Shown here in pieces: positions 1 through 9,585 of a DNA stretch of 64,000 nucleotides. Each line of letters starts with the position of its first letter. Position 1 is the first letter of the stretch. The DNA is from Ktedonobacter robiniae. Lineage in GTDB: Bacteria > Chloroflexota > Ktedonobacteria > Ktedonobacterales > Ktedonobacteraceae. The notes under the pieces were generated by a model, which was not told where the DNA came from, searched no databases, and saw only the letters and a list, made by a program, of their open reading frames with translations. A program made the translations under genes and the position numbers. The stretch covers positions 1 to 64,000 of the forward strand of contig NZ_BNJG01000002.1 of assembly GCF_016587375.1 (NCBI RefSeq), written 5' to 3'.

Positions 1-457
1 CTTCTTCAAGCCTCGAAGACGATGGGCAGAAGATGCATCGGTCACCCACTCTATCATGCACCATATCTTTCGTTTCCGGCTTTCGTGAATGACGTCAGGG
101 CAGAGTCTTTGTACCTTGGCTAAATCCTTGCATGACATGCCTACCCGGTTAGCAGAAGCAAGCAAGCTTGGCTGGCACCAAGGCTGGTCGCGCATACATA
201 TCTCTCTTCGCGTTCTTGGAGAAGCTCCTGCCTGATGCAATGCCTCCTTTCATTTTCCAGCATAACAAGTTTCTCAAATACGCATGAGGGCCATAGCATC
301 CTGGGTTGGAGAAAAGCACGAGATTGGACTCCGCGCTGGCTCCCCAAATTGATCAATTACACAATATTACTTGTAGGAAATGGATACACAATACATGTAA
401 TCTTGCCTGGCTGATCATTCTTACTCAGAAGACATGATTTTCGCTCGAAGAAAAACT
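1..457. other. No supported gene
   Basis: No convincing gene lies here. A minus-strand open stretch at about 1-120 is charged and protein-like, but it runs off the window edge and I cannot assign it. The segment ends where the IS6-type terminal repeat begins. Confidence 0.4.
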
Positions 458-955
458 GGTTGTGTTGCAAGAAATGGCAGTAATGAGGTACACTCAACAG
501 GATCCTACTGAGTGAGAGGCATTTCTTTATGCACCATGGTTCGTTGTTCAAGTGGCGACATTTTTAAGCCGATATCATTCTGTTATGTGTTCGTTGGTAT
601 TTGCGCTATTCGTTGAGCTATCGAGACGTAGAAGAAATGATGATGGAACGAGGACGCCCTATCGATCACACCACGATCTATCGCTGGGTGCAACGCTACG
701 CCCCAGTGCTGAACAAGCGTTGTCGACCACACCTCAAGCCCTCCAATGACTCCTGGCGCATCGATGAAACCTACGTCAAAATCAAAGGTAGGTGGATGCA
801 TCTCTATCGGGCCGTAGATTCCGCGGGAAATACTTTGGAGTTTCGTCTGAGTCCTACCCGTGATGCACAGGCTGCCCAGAACTTCTTCAAGCAGGCGCTC
901 CGAGCTCTTCGTACCACACCGCCTCGCGTCATTTCTGTTGACAAGAAAGCAGGCC
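458..955 (+). mobile_element. IS6-family remnant, left end plus 5' part of transposase
   Basis: It starts with the 16-bp repeat GGTTGTGTTGCAAGAA (458-473), which fits the IS6/IS240 terminal repeat pattern (GG..CTGTTGCAAA). The same 16 bases begin the remnant at 25163 and stand alone at 22298. The transposase frame follows and breaks off near 950, so the right end is missing. All three copies point the same way and none has a recognisable right end. Confidence 0.75.
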
Positions 956-990
956 ATGTTCTCAGAGCGGCAACACGCTTGTTATTTTAA
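529..990 (+). pseudogene. IS6-family transposase, broken
   Basis: The IS6 transposase moves its element by DDE chemistry. The frame opens with an ATG at 529 and reads a few residues like the copy at 25228 (FKWRHF). It then meets an in-frame TAA at 565-567, after which it continues with the family's HTH region (YRDVEEMMMERG, HTTIYRWVQRYAP). The first catalytic Asp is visible in WRIDETYVK and the second in VISVDK. Homology stops right after VDK, at about 950, and the last residues are foreign. Full-length members have about 230 residues. Both the nonsense codon and the 3' truncation make it non-functional. Confidence 0.8.
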
Positions 991-1005
991 GCGAACCAGC
1001 GGAAT

Positions 1006-1206
1006 TTACAAATTGGTTGGCCTGTTTTCTGGCTTGTCAAGCCGTTCTTGTTGCGTGAACGTGCGTAATGAGGCGTCGGCAGGGGCATTCTTGCCCTCGA
1101 CAGCACGCATGCCTGCGAACACGCGGTATCCCCGACGCGCCAGGGTTTCCACGATCAAACGGCCAAAGCCACTGGTGCTCCCAGTGACAAGGATGGTTTG
1201 CTCCAT
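1006..1206 (-). pseudogene. Short-chain dehydrogenase fragment (N-terminal nucleotide-binding part)
   Basis: The 66-residue frame begins MEQTILVTGSTSGFGR. This is the Rossmann TGxxxGxG motif of the short-chain dehydrogenase/reductase family. After about 45 residues (RGYRVFAGMRAVEGKN) the similarity ends and the rest of the enzyme, including the YxxxK catalytic motif, is absent. It starts 17 bases after the stop of the cyclase-family gene on the same strand, so the two were probably one operon. The truncation point faces the IS6 remnant, which suggests that insertion and deletion removed the 3' part. Confidence 0.7.
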
Positions 1207-1223
1207 GTTTCCAGACCCTTTTT

Positions 1224-2036
1224 TTATACTCTCGGCACAATGGCCACCGGACGGATCGGCGAGCCGGTCGCGCCTTGTATTTTCAGCGGGAGACAGACAA
1301 ACAGAAATTCGTACACCTGGTCTCTGGCCAGGTCTTCGAGAAAGAGATTTTCCATGATATAAATGCCGTGACGGACGAGCAGGATGACGTGCCCAGGCAA
1401 GGACATGCCCCACTCGGGATCAATGCGACCGTCCGTATCCCAGCTCAGATGATCCGCGCCAACGGCTCGGACCTGTTGATCCGCGAACCATTGCGAGGCA
1501 TCGGCACGCACGCCACCGCTGCTCAGATAGTCAGATGGATTGTGCCATCGGGCTCCGTTTTCCGTGCGGATAAGAGCGACATCTCCCTCATGAAGCGTCA
1601 CCTGTTGATGCAGGCAAACGGCTTCTACCTCCTGACGAGTGACGGGTTGATCTGCGCTGATCCACTCGACCCCGCGATACCCTGCAACATCAAGCAACAC
1701 CCCCCGACAGAAGATGGGTGCGATGGTCTCCGCGCCCATCCTGGTAAATCCGGTCGGGGTTTGGATACGGTAGGTCACCTTTTCCCCGCCATGTAGGCAG
1801 AGGTTCTCGGCGACATGGCTGAGCGCGTCGATATGGGTCCCCGCGTGATCCGTGGTCGCTAGGAAGCCGGATGCAGCCGTGCGAGGGTCCCCGGTTCCCT
1901 CTTCATGGCGACGATGTAAGGTATAGGTAAATCCCGGCACCAGCAGAGGAAGAAGTGGAGCCTCAGAGGAGCGTGGTTGCTCCAAATCATATATCTGTGT
2001 GCGAGTAAAGAAATCAAAAAAAGGTTCATTGTCCAT
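1224..2036 (-). CDS. Cyclase-family (kynurenine formamidase-like) metal hydrolase
   Basis: The product belongs to the Cyclase/KynB-like family (Pfam PF04199). These metal-dependent hydrolases include arylformamidases and cyclic-amide or lactone hydrolases. The diagnostic metal-binding signature is visible as HAGTHIDALSHV at about residue 80 of the 270-residue product, and the family fold continues to the C-terminus (PGHVILL, FEFL-like end). I place the start at the ATG at 2036 because AGGTGGGG lies 5 bases upstream; an upstream in-frame start at 2087 lacks such a site. It leads an operon with the truncated dehydrogenase at 1206. The substrate cannot be named from sequence. Confidence 0.85.
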   Translation of the reverse strand: MDNEPFFDFFTRTQIYDLEQPRSSEAPLLPLLVPGFTYTLHRRHEEGTGDPRTAASGFLATTDHAGTHIDALSHVAENLCLHGGEKVTYRIQTPTGFTRMGAETIAPIFCRGVLLDVAGYRGVEWISADQPVTRQEVEAVCLHQQVTLHEGDVALIRTENGARWHNPSDYLSSGGVRADASQWFADQQVRAVGADHLSWDTDGRIDPEWGMSLPGHVILLVRHGIYIMENLFLEDLARDQVYEFLFVCLPLKIQGATGSPIRPVAIVPRV

Positions 2037-2121
2037 AGAATCCCCACCTTCTATCGAACGCTCGGTTGTGCTGGCTACTTGGGACATCTGTTCGGGAAAT
2101 CAGCCTGTTATGGACAATGAA
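2025..2121. repeat. 13-bp perfect inverted repeat around the cyclase start
   Basis: TTCATTGTCCATA at 2025-2037 is exactly inverted as TATGGACAATGAA at 2109-2121. The left arm covers the start codon of the cyclase gene. It could be a duplicated gene start left by rearrangement at the edge of the adjacent transposase element, or a hairpin in the leader. Confidence 0.45.
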
Positions 2122-2259
2122 ATGAGCTTTCTTGCCAAACACGTGAGATGCGTGTACAATCAACACTGCCCATTCTGTGTATGCACTCCAACCATATGCC
2201 ATTTTTACAAAGAAGAGGTTCTATTTGCGTGGTGGGTATTTTCCTCGGTCAAGCGATGC

Positions 2260-3345
2260 ATGTCTTTCCACTTCCAAACATTTCTTGAATGCGTTCTCTG
2301 TTGGGTCAAACCATCGGCAACCTCCCTTGTGCCCGGTACGCTTGCCGATCTGACCAAAGGGAAATTGGAACTGCTGGCGGAAAATGCGCTCTTACGGCAG
2401 CAACTGATCATTCTCCGTCGACAGGTCAAGCGACCGACCTACCGGAAGACGGACCGGCTTCTCCTGGTGCTTCTTGCCAGGATGGCCCGGACCTGGAAAC
2501 AGGCACTCTTCCTGGTCCAGCCAGAGACGCTCCTGCGCTGGCATCGTGAACTCTTCCGTCTGTTCTGGAAGCGCAAAACGAAGGCATGCGCGAGAAAGTC
2601 GAAGCTCTCACCTGAGACGATCTGCTTGATCAAGGAAATGGCAGCGAAGAATCGACTTTGGGGAGCGGAGCGTATTCGGGGAGAACTGCTCAAGTTGGAT
2701 ATTCGCGTGAGCAAACGAAGCATCCAGAAATATATGAGGCCCATTCGCCGGAGACGACCGAATGGGCAGAGTTGGAAAACGTTCCTGCGCAACCATGCGG
2801 CAGAAATATGGGCATGCGATTTCCTGCAGGTCCCTGACCTCTTCTTCCGCCCGCTTTTTGCGTTCTTCATCATCGAGTTGCAATCGCGAAAGGTCATTCA
2901 TGTCAATGTGACGCGCTCTCCCAGCGATCCCTGGGTAGCGCAACAGTTGCGAGAAGCGACTCCCTATGGACACGCGCCAAATTATCTGATCCGGGATAAT
3001 GATCGCAAATTCGGGCCGGAATTCGCGCGAGTAGCAACCACGAGCTGCATCAACGTCCTTCGAACGCCGTACCGGACCCCACAAGCGAATGCCATCTGTG
3101 AACGCTTTCTGGGAAGTGTGAGACGAGAATGCCTGGATCACTTCCTGATCTTCCAGGAAAAGCAGCTGTACCACCTTCTCAAAGCGTATGTCGTGTACTT
3201 CAACCAGGCTCGACCGCATCAAGGGTTGGGACAGCGAATTCCCGATCCATCGATTCCGTCTACTCCTCTCCCGAACTCATCGAACCAGGTGAGCGCCATT
3301 CCTGTGTTGGGTGGCTTACACCACAACTACCGCAGAGCAGCATAA
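2260..3345 (+). CDS. Integrase-core (rve) transposase, IS3/IS481-like
   Basis: A DDE transposase with an rve catalytic core. The N-terminal third is a leucine-rich HTH region (ELLAENALLRQQLIILRRQ). The core follows, with Asp in AEIWACDFLQ, Asp in YLIRDNDRKFG and Glu in ICERFLGSVRRECLDH. The C-terminal YFNQARPHQGLG is typical of these enzymes. The frame is open far upstream, to 1999, but that part reads through the cyclase start and is unlikely to be translated. I chose ATG 2260, giving 361 residues. No terminal repeats or target duplication could be recognised, so the element limits are unknown. Confidence 0.8.
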   Translation: MSFHFQTFLECVLCWVKPSATSLVPGTLADLTKGKLELLAENALLRQQLIILRRQVKRPTYRKTDRLLLVLLARMARTWKQALFLVQPETLLRWHRELFRLFWKRKTKACARKSKLSPETICLIKEMAAKNRLWGAERIRGELLKLDIRVSKRSIQKYMRPIRRRRPNGQSWKTFLRNHAAEIWACDFLQVPDLFFRPLFAFFIIELQSRKVIHVNVTRSPSDPWVAQQLREATPYGHAPNYLIRDNDRKFGPEFARVATTSCINVLRTPYRTPQANAICERFLGSVRRECLDHFLIFQEKQLYHLLKAYVVYFNQARPHQGLGQRIPDPSIPSTPLPNSSNQVSAIPVLGGLHHNYRRAA

Positions 3346-3952
3346 ACACTGGCAAGCATATACCCCCAAAAGTATGTGTAGCCTGTAAAATATCGAATGT
3401 GGCATCTGAACATTCTTTGCCCGTTTTCCCTCATCGGACAAAAGAACAGGTTATTTCTCTGCTTCATTACCGAGATCGGTGCTTCTCTGCTCATGAAGCA
3501 AAGGCCTCACCTTGCTTGGCAGTGCGTCTCTTTGTGAAAGCAATGTGGAAGACGAGAGCGTATCCTGGACCATTTATCCGATCTTATGAACAGATATTCC
3601 AAGTAGCCAACACACTATTATGCGTCAGGCATATGGCTACCGTAACCTTGGAAATCTGCGTCTTCGTATCCTGATCGTAGATGCTGTATGAGGCACAATT
3701 ATCTCATCCTTCCCCCGGAAGGACGGAGAACCTCTTCTACTGGTAGTGGTCCTGGTTGAGCAAGATGTTGTATTCCTTTCCCTTCAATAATTGCATGTGT
3801 GATTACTATCCGTTACAAAGTTTCCTTGCAAGAAATATCGTTTATTTCTCTGTATCTCCGCAGATGCCGATTGATCGTATCCACCCAGTCCCACAGAAGC
3901 AACGACGGACACAATCAATCGGTCCCCGCGGCTTCAAAAGCTTTCGTGTTCT
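3346..3952. other. No supported gene
   Basis: About 600 bases between the transposase and the convergent haloalkane dehalogenase. Open frames on the plus strand here lack recognisable motifs and good ribosome binding sites. The 5' part may include the unidentified right end of the upstream element. Confidence 0.4.
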
Positions 3953-4831
3953 CTATTTAAGATGCTGCAACCAGTCCGCGATGGCCTGTCCAATCTCGTC
4001 AGGAGAATCCTCGTGGAGATTATGCAGCCCTTTCACGATCACCGTGCTCTGTGCGGGCCAGGCGCTGCAAAATGCGTGCTGCTTCGGCACTACCCTGCCT
4101 GGATCTCCCTGAATATAGAATTTGGGGACGAGACTGCTGGCAAGCCATTCTCCGTAGGCCGTGACGATCTCGATCACATCGGCTGGTTCTCCATCAATCG
4201 GAAGCTGACGTGCCCAAGAGAGCGTGGGACGGCGCCCTTCGCCAGGATCTGCAAACGGTCGGCGGTATTCGTTCATCTCTTCCTCCGAAAGGCGGCGCAG
4301 AATACCAGCTGGCATGTTGAACTCGATGAACGAATTTTGTTCCAGCGCCATCTGTTCGCCGGCTGACGAGCGCAACTTCTGGAAGACCTTGCGTGCTGTT
4401 TCTGAAGACTCGGCAGAGGAGAACGGCATGGCAATCGCTTCCATATAGACGATGCCGCGCACCGCCTCCGGGTGGCGGCGTGTCCAATCGAAAGCCAAGG
4501 CCGATCCCCAGTCATGCCCAACCAAAGTGACTCGTTCACGGACATCCAACGCTTCAAGCAGCGCGTCGAGATAGCGGCGATGCTCAACGAAGGTATAGGA
4601 GCCGGGTCCGCTCTCCGGGAGCTTCTGTGAATCGCCCATGCCAATGAGATCCGGGGCGATAACGCGCCCTGAACCCTGCACATACGGCAGAATGTTGCGC
4701 CAGCTATAAGAAGAGTTGGGATTGCCATGCAAGAAGACAATCGGGTCGCCCTGACCTTCTTCGACATACGCCATCTCTAATCCGAGAATCTGCTGGCGCT
4801 TTTTTTGATAGGGAAATGCAGCGCTGATCAT
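3953..4831 (-). CDS. Haloalkane dehalogenase (DhaA/LinB-like alpha/beta hydrolase)
   Basis: The 292-residue alpha/beta hydrolase shows haloalkane dehalogenase hallmarks: HGNPNSSYSWRN with the halide-contacting Asn, the nucleophile Asp in VGHDWGSALAF followed by the halide-contacting Trp, an acidic residue in YMEAIAMP at the position used as catalytic acid in DhaA-type enzymes, and the catalytic His in KGLHNLHEDSP. Such enzymes replace halogen on alkyl chains with hydroxyl through a covalent ester. The length matches the family (about 290-300). The start is ATG 4831 with AGGAG about 11 bases upstream. It stands alone between a transposase and the regulator pseudogene, so substrate and regulation are open. 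Confidence 0.85.
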   Translation of the reverse strand: MISAAFPYQKKRQQILGLEMAYVEEGQGDPIVFLHGNPNSSYSWRNILPYVQGSGRVIAPDLIGMGDSQKLPESGPGSYTFVEHRRYLDALLEALDVRERVTLVGHDWGSALAFDWTRRHPEAVRGIVYMEAIAMPFSSAESSETARKVFQKLRSSAGEQMALEQNSFIEFNMPAGILRRLSEEEMNEYRRPFADPGEGRRPTLSWARQLPIDGEPADVIEIVTAYGEWLASSLVPKFYIQGDPGRVVPKQHAFCSAWPAQSTVIVKGLHNLHEDSPDEIGQAIADWLQHLK

Positions 4832-5056
4832 AGTTATTGTTCGCTCCTTGTCCTATTCCAGGGCCTATACGGTTGCGCCCCTGGAAATGTATCTATTTGA
4901 GTATGCCTGAAGTATAGCTTTTCATCGACGAGCTGACTTCACCACTTCTGGTGATAGCGCGGGTGATTTTCAGAGGTAAGGAGCAGGTGATATCGATGGT
5001 TGCCTGTTCGTGAGAAACCCAACAGGGAAAGATCAGACCAGCGAACGAGCAACAGG

Positions 5057-8000
5057 TTAGAGCAGGTGGAGTTGCTGAGCCAGCGCAATGGCTTCGGCAC
5101 GACGATTCACGCCCAATTTGCGATAGATACTCCTGACCTGGGTTTTAATGGTATTGGAGGAGACGACCAGGATCTGGGCAATTTCGTCGTAGGTGTTCCC
5201 GGCGCAGAGATAATGCAGCACACGTTGTTCTTGTGGACTCAAAGATCCTGCCTGGAGCAAGGATTCTTCGGTACCTGGGACACGGTGTTTGGATGCAAAG
5301 GCGTGTAAGAGGGTGCGCACATACGTTGCTAATGCGAGATCCTGGAGCTGGGGGACGACCGCTTTGAGCAGTGTTTCCATGGGCTGACCTTCGTCAAGAA
5401 AGAGGCGCTGGTATCCTTCACTCCTGGTTTGGGTGAGCACGTGCAGCACAATTTTTCTGGCCTCCGCCTGTTGATCGGCTGCGGCATACGCGAGGGCTTC
5501 AAGCAGCTGCAGCTCGAAGAGCGAGCGCCGACGCTCCTGCATGTCTGTTTTCCAGGATGCCAGGAAAGAGAGTGCTTGCCTGCTTTCCGCCCTGGCAATG
5601 GAGAGACGAGCCTGGAGAAATGCTTCTTCTTCGCGGCGGATGTGATACTGGGCGGGATCTTCTGAGACACGATGTGACCACACCTGGGCGCTGGCCAGAT
5701 CACCTGTGGCCAGCGCGATGCGCGTCTGATGAGCCTGGATCTCACGCAGAAACTGCGGGGAGTGTGCTTGAGCGGCCAATCGACCCAGGAGTTCCTGTGC
5801 CTGGAGCGTCTGTCCGCGTGCCTGGAGGATGCGGGCGAGCAGCAGTGGCCCATAGGTTAAGAAGTGCAGCTCTTCTGTCTGAGCAGCATTGAGAAGGTGA
5901 GCTTGGGAGAGCAACTGCTCAGCAGTGTCTAGTTCGTTGCGCTCGTAGGCCAGTTGCGCCAGACCATGCAAAGCTTGGCGGATAAAAAACGTTTCCCGAT
6001 CTCCGCTCACTGTGGTGAGTTGGAATTGAGCCAGTTCCCCGGTTTCCTGCTCTGTGGCTCTCAACACCTGTTGATACCACTGGGAAGCCTGGGACAAATT
6101 GCCTTGACCTTCCTCGATTTCGCCCAGAATCCATAGAACAGCGTACTGCCCCGGCAGCGACTGATCAGCCTCATAAGCCACGCGTGCTTCCAGGGCTTTC
6201 AGTCGGGCATTTTCCAGGCGTCCAGCAAGCAATTCTTCAACGGCGAGCAGTGAGAGGCTACTGCCGCGCCAATGCTGCTCCCCCTCCGGCTGAAGGCGCA
6301 AGGTCTCATGAGCGAGCGCGAAAGCGGTGGGCAGTTCGTGTTGAAAGAAGGTAAAAGTGGCACGGAGTGAGAGAACCTGGGCTAGTTTGCTTTCATCCTT
6401 CTGGGTGCGAAAGCTCCGTTCGGCCATCGCCAGAGGCTGTTCAATACGTATTCTCGTCGCAGGATCGCGCCGCTGCGATGTGAACATAAGGGATTCGGCA
6501 TAGGCAAAGCTGAGCAACGGGTGGGCGCTGAGCGGGGCTTCTGGGAAACGTTCGAGCCAGCGGCGTAGCCCGGCGTAGTCTTTGCGAAAATGTTGGGGAG
6601 CCAGCATCCGCTCAAGCAGTGCTGCCACCTGCTCAAAGTTTCTGGCCTGAAACGCCGCTTCAATGGCATCAGGCAAATTGTCGTGTTCTGCATACCAGTG
6701 GCTTGCTCGAACATAGAGGCGCTGCACTCCGGCCTCACCCAGGCGCCGCCTGGCCTCACGCTGGATGGCCGTGGCCCACAACGGGTGATAGCGATACCAT
6801 TCGCTATCCAGCGGTTGCAGGAAGAGATTGGCTCGTTCCACCTGGTCAAGCAGAAGGGCGCTATCGTTGCGGCCTGTGACAGTATCACAGAGCGAGGCAC
6901 TCAAACGGCTGAGGACGCTCGTTTGCAACAAGAAATCCTGGAGAGAAGGGGTTGGCGCGAGAGAATCTCTTCCTGCACATACTCATGCAAAAAACGATCG
7001 CTCTCACTCAACGCTTGAAGAAAAGCAGAAGGGTCATCATGCTTTTGGAGAGAGAGCGCCGCCAGTTGGAGGCCGGCGATCCAGCCTTTGGTACGGTCTT
7101 CGAGTATCTGCACATCATCTTTCGAGAGGTGCAATCCCATCCCCTGGATCAGAAATGCGTGTGTTTCAGCCTGGCTAAAACGAAGCTCTGTGCCGCGAAG
7201 CTCGACAAGTTGTCCACGCACGCGCCAGCGTGCAAGAGCAAGCGGAGGATCTTCACGACTGGCAATCATCAGATGCACAGAGGAAGGCAGATGCTCGAGC
7301 AGAAAAAGCAGGCTTTCGTGAAGAGCCTGCTCCTGGATAACGTGATAATCATCCAGAATGAGCACCATTTCTTCCGCGAGCAGCATCAGCTCACTGATGA
7401 GCGTCACCAGGATCGTACGAAGGGTTGGGGAGTGACGTGCCTGGAGCAGGCTGAGAGCAGCTTCGCCAATCCCTGATTGGCAGGCAGGGCATTGTCTCAA
7501 GGCCTCAATAAATGTCATCCAGAAGCGGGCAGGATCGTTATCCTGCTCATCGAGAGAGAGCCAAGCAACCTGCCGAGGATGGCGCGCAGTCCAGACGGAG
7601 AGCAGGGTGGTCTTCCCCCAACCAGCGGAGGCAGAGAGCAGCGCCAGAGGATGCACGAGCGCGGTATCCAGCAGATCGAGTAAACGCGGGCGCTCGACCA
7701 GCGAGACAGGCAAGCCAGGGCGCTGAAACTTGGGGCGTTGTACAGTTCCTCTCAAGAGAGAGGAACTTGGAGCATCTTTCTCCAGGGCTTGCCGTGCTGT
7801 TGTAACCCCCTGCTGCCAGACAACATCGAGTGTTCTCACAAACAGCTGTTCTTTGGGGCCTGGGGTGCTGATAGTGCTCTCGTATTGTTCTTGAGCAATG
7901 CCGTTCAAGACCTGGGCCATTTCCTCCAGGTGAGCAAAAGTGATGGCAACGGCAGGACCAAGATAGCGCTTGACGAGGCGCCCATGCAAGCGTCGATACG

Positions 8001-8202
8001 CATACCAATAGCTGCTCCCGCGTTGCACCCGCTGCTTCCGGACGGTATAGGACATGCCCGAACGGCTGCGAAAGGAAAAGGAGGAAACGTGCTCAAGCCA
8101 ATCACTCGTAAGTGTTTGTGTACTGGCCTGATCATTCATGAAGAGGACATAGGTCTGTGCTTGCTCGGACCACCGAAACTGAGCGTGGGCATATCTGGGC
8201 AT
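5057..8202 (-). pseudogene. MalT-like LuxR-family ATP-binding regulator, frameshifted
   Basis: This is one gene split by a frameshift near 6930. The upstream part (from ATG 8202) has an N-terminal basic module (SYWYAYRRLHGRLVKRYLG), a Walker A motif (SASAGWGKTTLL) and the NTPase region with VLILDDYHV. It ends in the wrong frame after EEILSRQ. The downstream part resumes at LLQTSVLSRL, runs through TPR-like helices and ends in a LuxR HTH (LSPQEQRVLHYL, SSNTIKTQVRSIYRKLG). The intact paralogue at 35691-38879 aligns across the break without interruption. Such proteins bind ATP and a small inducer and activate transcription. Unless the shift is a sequencing error, this copy cannot give a full-length regulator. 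Confidence 0.85.
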
Positions 8203-8389
8203 AGAGTGTACTTTCTGCACAACGACAAGAGGCACATCATGTTGCCTAACACATGTGACCCAACAAATATAGCACAGCTTGCTCTGTTAGGCAACAAAGA
8301 AAGACAGGCCCGCAGGCTCTTCTTGCGTCCTGGCAGGTCCGCGAGTTCACTGCTGAATGGCCCTACGGATCGGATTACAAAGCGAAGTG

Positions 8390-8427
8390 CTTAGCGTTGT
8401 AAATTTCTCCAGCGGGCCTATTAGGCC
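8390..8427 (-). repeat. Orphan 38-bp Tn3-type terminal inverted repeat
   Basis: The 38 bases run from CTTAGCGTTGTAAATTTC to GCGGGCCTATTAGGCC. They match the repeats at 30840-30877 and 42278-42315 except at a few middle positions. The inner end reads CGCTAAG on the minus strand, the conserved inner end of Tn3-family repeats. It is oriented as a right end, but no tnpA lies to its left within the window, so it marks a solo end left by deletion. Confidence 0.75.
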
Positions 8428-8448
8428 TTTATGAAGGAGGAGTATGGG

Positions 8449-9585
8449 CTAGTGGTCACCATCTGACCTTACTCCTCCTTTGCTAAGTGTGGAGATGCCA
8501 AAGATCTGCTCCAGATCGCGACTGTATTTATGCTCCGCCCGCTTGAGCACCTTCAGGTAGCGTCCCGTCGTCGCCAGACTTTCGTGGTCAAGAAAATCCT
8601 GGATCTCGCTCGCGCTGATTCCCAGCTGGTCCAGGGTTTTGGCCGCAGTATGGCGCGTGACATGGGCCTTACTGGTTCCCAGGCGTCGCGCACAGATTTG
8701 CTCGATCGCCTGCACCGAGAGAGCCTGGCCTCTGCTCTGATTGCGCGAAAGCGAGATCCACACTGGTGCGTTGCCCTGCGTTGTCCATCTAGGACCATAG
8801 ACCTGCTCTAGGTAGGACGAGAGGGCCGCGCTGGTTTCTTCCCCAAGTTGTCGGGCATTCGTTTTGCCGCCCTTGGTTCGTGGGAACATCACCTGCAGCG
8901 ACGTACCGCCGGCACGAGTGAGATGACCCACGCGCATCTCACCGAGGGCTCCAACACGCTGGCCAGTGTGGAGCGCCAGACTCAGGAGGGCATAATCGCG
9001 CATACCCCCAAGCGATGTCCGGTCAATGGTTGCCAAAAGTTTACGCATCTCCAGGGGGTCGATAGCCTGGGCGCCAGCATACTGGTAGACCTTGCGCCGC
9101 TCCAGCAATTCGATGGGATTGTCGCCCTGGTAGAGTTGCTGGCGACGAGCATAGACAAAGAGACTGCTCAGGATAGCCAGGCGCTGGTTATACGTATTGT
9201 TGGAAGGTGCGCCGGCGTGTGGCGAGGTGGCTGCGCGTTCCCCGGCCCAGCGCTGGACAATGAGGAGCCAGTGCGCGCGGGTCGCGCGATCCGAAAGGTC
9301 CATGAAGAGGTCATAGCCCTGGGCGCGCAGTGCAGCGCGGCAGGAGAGCGCGGTGTTGTGATAGGCTACATGGGTTTTCACGCTGTGTGATTTGCCCGTC
9401 TTGGCATCCAGCCAGGCGACCAGGATCCCATCGTCTGGCAGATGCACCAGGTGCGAACAGGTGGGGACGATGCAGCGAAAGACCTGTTCCCTCGTGAGGG
9501 CCTGGCTTTGTAGGATGGGGAGGCCATTGGTGCCAGGGATGTCGTTCTGGTGATACTGATGTGTCTCTGAGGTGTGATGGTGCAT
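8449..9585 (-). CDS. Tyrosine recombinase (phage-integrase family)
   Basis: A 378-residue site-specific recombinase. The C-terminal catalytic domain shows the first Arg in ALHTGQRVGALGEMR, HVTRHTAAK (His-x-x-Arg), an acidic-His box in DFLDHESLATTGRY and the nucleophile Tyr in TGRYLKVL. The SAM-like core-binding domain lies at about residues 100-170 (AILSSLFVYARR). The extended N-terminus (MHHHTSETHQYHQ) is unusual and of unknown role. A palindrome with a TATATATATA core lies just upstream of the start (9595-9615) and could hold the promoter. It is not adjacent to a tRNA or a recognisable att core, so phage, transposon or chromosomal integrase cannot be told apart. Confidence 0.88.
   Translation of the reverse strand: MHHHTSETHQYHQNDIPGTNGLPILQSQALTREQVFRCIVPTCSHLVHLPDDGILVAWLDAKTGKSHSVKTHVAYHNTALSCRAALRAQGYDLFMDLSDRATRAHWLLIVQRWAGERAATSPHAGAPSNNTYNQRLAILSSLFVYARRQQLYQGDNPIELLERRKVYQYAGAQAIDPLEMRKLLATIDRTSLGGMRDYALLSLALHTGQRVGALGEMRVGHLTRAGGTSLQVMFPRTKGGKTNARQLGEETSAALSSYLEQVYGPRWTTQGNAPVWISLSRNQSRGQALSVQAIEQICARRLGTSKAHVTRHTAAKTLDQLGISASEIQDFLDHESLATTGRYLKVLKRAEHKYSRDLEQIFGISTLSKGGVRSDGDH

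Noticed and set aside
990..1003. Part of a Tn3-type repeat (GGAATTTACAA) near the IS6 remnant
   Set aside because: Only about 10 bases agree with the inner half of the repeat and neither the CGCTAAG nor the GGCC end is present. Chance is sufficient.
3129..3674. 181-codon frame after the rve transposase
   Set aside because: It overlaps the transposase C-terminus in another frame and continues into non-coding DNA without motifs.
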